Source of the DNA: DATLGB01 sp963740765
Lineage (GTDB): Bacteria > Actinomycetota > Thermoleophilia > Solirubrobacterales > Solirubrobacteraceae
Assembly (NCBI GenBank): GCA_963740765.1
Contig: CAVUFN010000008.1
Coordinates: forward strand, 124,001 to 188,000
Direction: 5' to 3'
DNA: 64,000 nt
Part shown: in pieces, positions 60,790 to 64,000 of the stretch
How the letters are laid out: every line of letters starts with the position of its first letter
How positions within the stretch are numbered: position 1 is the first letter of the stretch
Program-made: the position numbers and the translations under genes
The notes under the pieces: generated by a model
What the model was told of the DNA's origin: nothing
Seen by the model: the letters and a program-made list of their open reading frames with translations, nothing else
Database searches by the model: none

Positions 60790-61269
60790 TTGCAGGGGTC
60801 CGCGAAGGCTCCCACGCACGCGCGGGACTATGCAGCACTGAACGTCGCGTGGGGCGGAGCAGTCGCGGGCCTTCTGCGAGGTACCAACGGACCGGCGCCG
60901 CCCCGTAGCGAGCTGCCGGTCCTGGGCCTCGCCGCCTTCTCGCTCTCGAAGGCGCTCACCAAGGAGAAGATCGGCTCGTGGGTCCGCGAGCCCGTGGTCC
61001 ACGAACCACGCGACGGCGAGCGCGAGCCCCGCGGCCGCGGGGTGCGCTACGCGCTCGGTGAGTTGCTGACCTGCTCGCGCTGCATCGGGACCTGGAGCTC
61101 GCTCGGCCTGGTCGGCCTGCGCGTCGCCCGGCCCCGCGAGGGCCAGATCGTGGCGTCCGTCCTGGCCGCCGCAGCGCTCAACGACTTCCTGCAATCAGGC
61201 TTCACGGCGCTGTGCGCCGAAGCGAACCGCCGATCGGCTGCCGCAGACCGCATGGAGTCCGGCGAATAG
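60790..61269 (+). CDS. DUF1360 family small membrane protein
   Basis: About 159 residues, TTG start (no better in-frame start). The family pattern is visible: a helix ELPVLGLAAFSLSKALTKEKIGSWVREP, then GVRYALGELLTCSRCIGTWSSLGLVGLRVA with the CxxC pair, and a C-terminal helix VASVLAAAALNDFLQ. The function of DUF1360 proteins is unknown; some relate to sporulation or envelope. It follows csbD by 11 bp and may share its stress promoter. Confidence 0.75.
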   Translation: MQGSAKAPTHARDYAALNVAWGGAVAGLLRGTNGPAPPRSELPVLGLAAFSLSKALTKEKIGSWVREPVVHEPRDGEREPRGRGVRYALGELLTCSRCIGTWSSLGLVGLRVARPREGQIVASVLAAAALNDFLQSGFTALCAEANRRSAAADRMESGE

Positions 61270-61279
61270 CCCGGCGTGC

Positions 61280-61942
61280 CTAGCCGTTCTCGAGCGAGCC
61301 GATGAGGTCGTCGAGGTCGCCGAGCAGGTCGCGTAGCGTCCGGTAGACCCGCTCCGCGCCCGCCTCGCGCAGCTCCTCCTCCGAGAAGCCACCCGTGAGC
61401 ACGCCCACGGAGTGGATGCCGGCCCGGGTGGCGGCCTCGAAGTCCCACGTGGAATCGCCCACGAGCACGGCGGCGCGGTCGCCGTCGACCTTCTCGAGCG
61501 CGGCCTTGACGATGTCGGGCTCCGGCTTGGTCTCCTCGACGTCGTCGCCGGTGGTGTGCTTGAGGTCGGTGCGCTCGAGCAGTTCCAGGGCGCGCTGCGT
61601 CGCGTTCGGGTCGCCCGAGGTGGCGAGGATGACGTCGCAGCCGCGGTCCTCGAGGTCGGCGATCAGGTCCTGGGCGCCATCGAGCAGGGCGACGTCGCCG
61701 GCGAGCTCGGCGTAGCGCAGCGGCTCCGCGTTGCGGCACGCGTCGCCGTGCTCGGCGTCGAACGCCTCGCCGGCCACGGCTTCCACGAGCTGGTCGCCGC
61801 CCATGCCGATGAGGCGGTGCAGCTCGACCATCGAATGGATCCGGCCCCGCTCTTTGAGGGTGCGGTGCCAGGCGATCGCGTGCTGGTAGTTCGAGTCGAC
61901 GAGCGTGCCGTCGACGTCGAGCAGGAAGGCCGGAGGCGTCAC
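61280..61942 (-). CDS. HAD family hydrolase (phosphatase)
   Basis: A 220-residue HAD-IA phosphatase: FLLDVDGTLVDSNYQHAIAWHRTL (motif I), VILATSGDPNATQRALELL (motif II), ETKPEPDIVKAALEKV (motif III) and AVLVGDSTWDFEAATRAG (motif IV). It is phosphoglycolate-phosphatase-like, but the substrate is open. The GTG start overlaps the FMN reductase-like gene stop (GTGA). Confidence 0.9.
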   Translation of the reverse strand: MTPPAFLLDVDGTLVDSNYQHAIAWHRTLKERGRIHSMVELHRLIGMGGDQLVEAVAGEAFDAEHGDACRNAEPLRYAELAGDVALLDGAQDLIADLEDRGCDVILATSGDPNATQRALELLERTDLKHTTGDDVEETKPEPDIVKAALEKVDGDRAAVLVGDSTWDFEAATRAGIHSVGVLTGGFSEEELREAGAERVYRTLRDLLGDLDDLIGSLENG

Positions 61943-62541
61943 TGAGCGGGGATCGGCGCCGACTGCAACGCGGTCGCGGTGTGGAAGAGGATGTGGGCCA
62001 TGGTGTCTCCGGTCTCGTGGGTCCAGTCGGTCTCGTCGGAGGTCGTGTACTCCTCCTCGCCGGGGCCTGGACCCTTGTTCCAGTAGGTCCAGCCCTGCCC
62101 GGGAACCGTGTAGCCGATGTCGTTGACGCACCCGGCCATCTCGGCGATGCAGTGGTGGGCGCCATCCTCGTTGCCGGTGACGACGAAGCCGCACACGCGG
62201 TTCCAGGCGACGGGACGCTCCTGGTCGTCGGTCTCGGACAGCATCGCGTCCATCCGCTCCAGCGCGCGCTTGACCACCGACGACGGCTGGCCGAGCCAGG
62301 TCGGCGTGGCGAGGACGAGGATGTCCGCCGCCAGCAGCCTCGCGTGGATCTCGGGCCACTCGTCCCCGTCCTCGACGGCCTCGGAGACGACGCCGGGCTC
62401 GATGCGGTGGTCGGCGAGGCGGATGTGTTCGATCTCGACGCCGAACCCGGCGAGCTGGTCGCCCACGTAGCGGGCCAGCGCCTCCGTGTTGGACGTCTCG
62501 GGCGACTTCTTCAGCGTGGCGTTCAGGAACAGGGCGCGCAT
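61939..62541 (-). CDS. NADPH-dependent FMN reductase / flavodoxin-like family protein
   Basis: A 200-residue flavodoxin-fold protein: MRALFLNATLKKSPETSNTE (FMN phosphate loop), ADILVLATPTWLGQPSSVVKRALERMD (isoalloxazine loop), and VCGFVVTGNEDGAHHCIAEM. It probably reduces FMN, quinones or nitro compounds using NAD(P)H. It is translationally coupled to the HAD phosphatase downstream. Confidence 0.85.
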   Translation of the reverse strand: MRALFLNATLKKSPETSNTEALARYVGDQLAGFGVEIEHIRLADHRIEPGVVSEAVEDGDEWPEIHARLLAADILVLATPTWLGQPSSVVKRALERMDAMLSETDDQERPVAWNRVCGFVVTGNEDGAHHCIAEMAGCVNDIGYTVPGQGWTYWNKGPGPGEEEYTTSDETDWTHETGDTMAHILFHTATALQSAPIPAQ

Positions 62542-62639
62542 CCGGATTTCCTGCCCGCCCACGCCGCCGCTCAAGCGTCGATGGCGGTCGGAAGACCGAG
62601 GGGAGTGAGCACCGCCACGACCGGGCAGGGGCACCGGTC

Positions 62640-63062
62640 GTGGCCCGCAACAGCACCCACATCGAAGCGTCGCCCGCCGACGTGTGGCGCGTGCTCGAGG
62701 ACGCCTCCGCCTACCCGCAGTGGGTGGTCGGGGCGGACCGCACGGTCGACGTCGACCGCGAGTGGCCCGCGCCCGGCAGCGCCTTCCACGTCCACATCGC
62801 CTTCGGGCACGTGGACGCGACGAAGGTCAGGGCGATCGTGCCCGGATCGCGGATCGTGCTGGACGCGGCGGCGAGCTACCTCGGCCCGGCGCGCGTCACC
62901 ATCGAGATCGAGCCGGAGCGCGCCGGCACCCGGCTGACGCTGATCGAGGACCCGGCCGGGAAAGCCGCCCCGCTGCGGTTCCTGCCGCCGGTGCACCTGG
63001 CCATCCGCTTGCGCAACGTGGAGTCGCTGCGCCGTCTGCGCCGGATCGTGCTGTCGCGATGA
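62640..63062 (+). CDS. SRPBCC family protein (polyketide cyclase/dehydrase-like)
   Basis: A 140-residue START-fold protein: THIEASPADVWRVLEDASAYPQWVVGA, then FHVHIAFGHVDATKVRAIVPG and GTRLTLIEDPAGKA. It binds a hydrophobic ligand; no defined reaction. The GTG start lies in a 98-bp divergent region with the FMN reductase gene, and the stop overlaps the FAD oxidoreductase start (ATGA), so the two are coupled. Confidence 0.82.
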   Translation: MARNSTHIEASPADVWRVLEDASAYPQWVVGADRTVDVDREWPAPGSAFHVHIAFGHVDATKVRAIVPGSRIVLDAAASYLGPARVTIEIEPERAGTRLTLIEDPAGKAAPLRFLPPVHLAIRLRNVESLRRLRRIVLSR

Positions 63063-64000
63063 CCACGTCCGCCGAGCACTCCCTGTGGCTGGAGGACGGG
63101 CCGTCCTACGCGGCGCCGGCGGGCGACGTGGACGCCGACGTCGCCGTCGTCGGTGGCGGGATCGCCGGCATCACGGCTGCGCTGCGCCTCCAGCAGGCCG
63201 GCGCGCGCGTCGTGGTGCTGGAGGCCGTGCGGGTGGCGTCCGGCGTCACCGGCAACACCACCGCGAAGGTCACCGCGCTGCAGTCGACCATCCTCTCGAC
63301 CGTGCGCTCGCGCCACGGGGCCGACGGCGCCGCCGAGTATGCCGCCGCCAGCGCCGCCGCGGTCGAGGACGTCGCCGCGCTCGTGGCCGAGCACGGCATC
63401 GACTGCGGCTTCGAGCGCCGGCCCGCCGTCACCTACGCGGCCGAGCCCTCGGAGGTCGCCTCCGTGCGCGCCGAGCACGATGCCGCCGCGGAGGCCGGGC
63501 TGCCCGTCCGCTGGGACACCGGTGACGCCGGGCTCCCGTTCCCTGTCCACGGCGCCGCCTGGCTCGACGATCAGGTCAAGGTCCATCCCGTCCGGTACGT
63601 GCGCGGGCTCGCCGAGGCGTTCGTCGCAGCCGGCGGCGTCATCCACGAGGACACCCGGGTGCTCGCGGTGCGCGAGGGCGACCCGTGCCGGCTGCGCACG
63701 CCGCACGGCGAGGTCCGCGCGCCCCAGGTGGTCGTCGCCACGCACTATCCGATCCTCGATCGCGGCCTCTTCTTCGCCCGCCTGAAGGCCGAGCGGTCCT
63801 ACTGCGTCGGCGTCCGGGTGCGCGGGGCCGTGCCGCGCGCCATGGCCATCAGCGCCGGGTCCAACTCCCGTTCGGTGCAATGGCACGACGACGTCGTGGT
63901 CGTCGGCGGCGAGGGCCATCCGGCCGGCGCGACGAAGCATCAGCCGGAGCGCTTCGAGGCGCTCGAGCGCTACGCCGCCACGCACTGGGACGTGACGGAG
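63059..64000 (+). CDS. FAD-dependent oxidoreductase (DAO family), 3' end outside window
   Basis: The first 314 codons of a D-amino-acid-oxidase-fold flavoprotein: VAVVGGGIAGITAALRLQQAGARVVVLEA (FAD Rossmann motif), SGVTGNTTAKVTALQS (the usual second FAD contact), DDQVKVHPVRYVRGLAEAF, and VVVATHYPILDRGLF. Relatives include gamma-glutamylputrescine oxidase-like and Rieske-containing oxidoreductases; a C-terminal Rieske domain, if any, would lie beyond 64000. Confidence 0.85.
   Translation, partial: MTTSAEHSLWLEDGPSYAAPAGDVDADVAVVGGGIAGITAALRLQQAGARVVVLEAVRVASGVTGNTTAKVTALQSTILSTVRSRHGADGAAEYAAASAAAVEDVAALVAEHGIDCGFERRPAVTYAAEPSEVASVRAEHDAAAEAGLPVRWDTGDAGLPFPVHGAAWLDDQVKVHPVRYVRGLAEAFVAAGGVIHEDTRVLAVREGDPCRLRTPHGEVRAPQVVVATHYPILDRGLFFARLKAERSYCVGVRVRGAVPRAMAISAGSNSRSVQWHDDVVVVGGEGHPAGATKHQPERFEALERYAATHWDVTE

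Overview
High-GC actinobacterial DNA. Codon third positions are almost always G or C, GTG and TTG starts are common, and the content (F420-type LLM oxidoreductase, fused biotin carboxylase/BCCP, Kup, SARP-type regulator, CsbD, DUF892) fits a free-living soil actinobacterium. The protein style (arginine-rich secreted beta-propellers, class III cyclases, abundant ATGA/GTGA start-stop overlaps) suggests the Thermoleophilia (Solirubrobacter/Conexibacter-like). That placement is inference. No rRNA, tRNA, CRISPR array, insertion sequence, integrase or phage gene was recognised.

Layout. 1-3576: partial RibD-like reductase, class II aldolase, Tat-type amine oxidase and a secreted beta-propeller. 3539-7037 (minus): quinone oxidoreductase, cytochrome P450 and PAS-GGDEF cyclase, joined by ATGA overlaps. 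7059-13487 (plus): membrane class III nucleotidyl cyclase, amidase, secreted S15 peptidase and GT4 glycosyltransferase. 13346-24147 (minus): a lipase/ligase and surface-glycan cluster containing a hydrolase, a hydrolase-acyl-CoA ligase fusion, a methyltransferase, a pyruvyltransferase-GT2 fusion, an indel-ridden QueC-like PP-loop copy, and a second PP-loop domain fused to a DegT aminotransferase. 24218-33437 (plus): an odd Cys/H-protein-like/SCP2 protein, then a tightly overlapping operon of acyl-CoA carboxylase, beta-phosphoglucomutase, GH65 phosphorylase and aromatic amino acid decarboxylase. 33428-34346: an AbiEi/DUF559-type gene bracketed by two related 36-bp palindromes. 34363-39679 (minus): methyltransferase, GNAT, REC-EAL protein, Kup, AzlC, AzlD. 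39724-50701: secreted LVIVD-like and nuclease/lamin-tail proteins, a ring-cleaving dioxygenase/SDR/ADH group, ClpP, an SRPBCC/ArsR pair and a DUF892 stress protein. 50716-56727: L,D-transpeptidase, PhoD, LLM oxidoreductase, a frameshifted glycosidase lipoprotein and carbonic anhydrase. 56781-57789: a decayed, AT-richer SARP/cyclase regulator. 57790-64000: patatin, a copper-protein pair, CsbD, DUF1360, HAD, flavodoxin-like reductase, SRPBCC, and a FAD oxidoreductase that runs off the window.

Regulation. Many operon heads carry a TANNNT box 6-10 nt before the start codon, suggesting leaderless mRNAs. The two general-stress genes (DUF892, CsbD) each have GTTT-N15-GGG(T/C)AG boxes resembling SigB/SigF promoters. 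Cyclic-nucleotide signalling is prominent: one GGDEF, one EAL, one class III cyclase and one dead cyclase.

Most interesting are the palindrome-bracketed DUF559 gene, the QueC-like/DegT fusion with its tandem partner, and the decayed SARP-cyclase, whose frame survives about 330 codons with only substitutions and stops. Several frameshifts (16083-17220, about 33765, about 55335) may be sequencing or assembly errors rather than biology.
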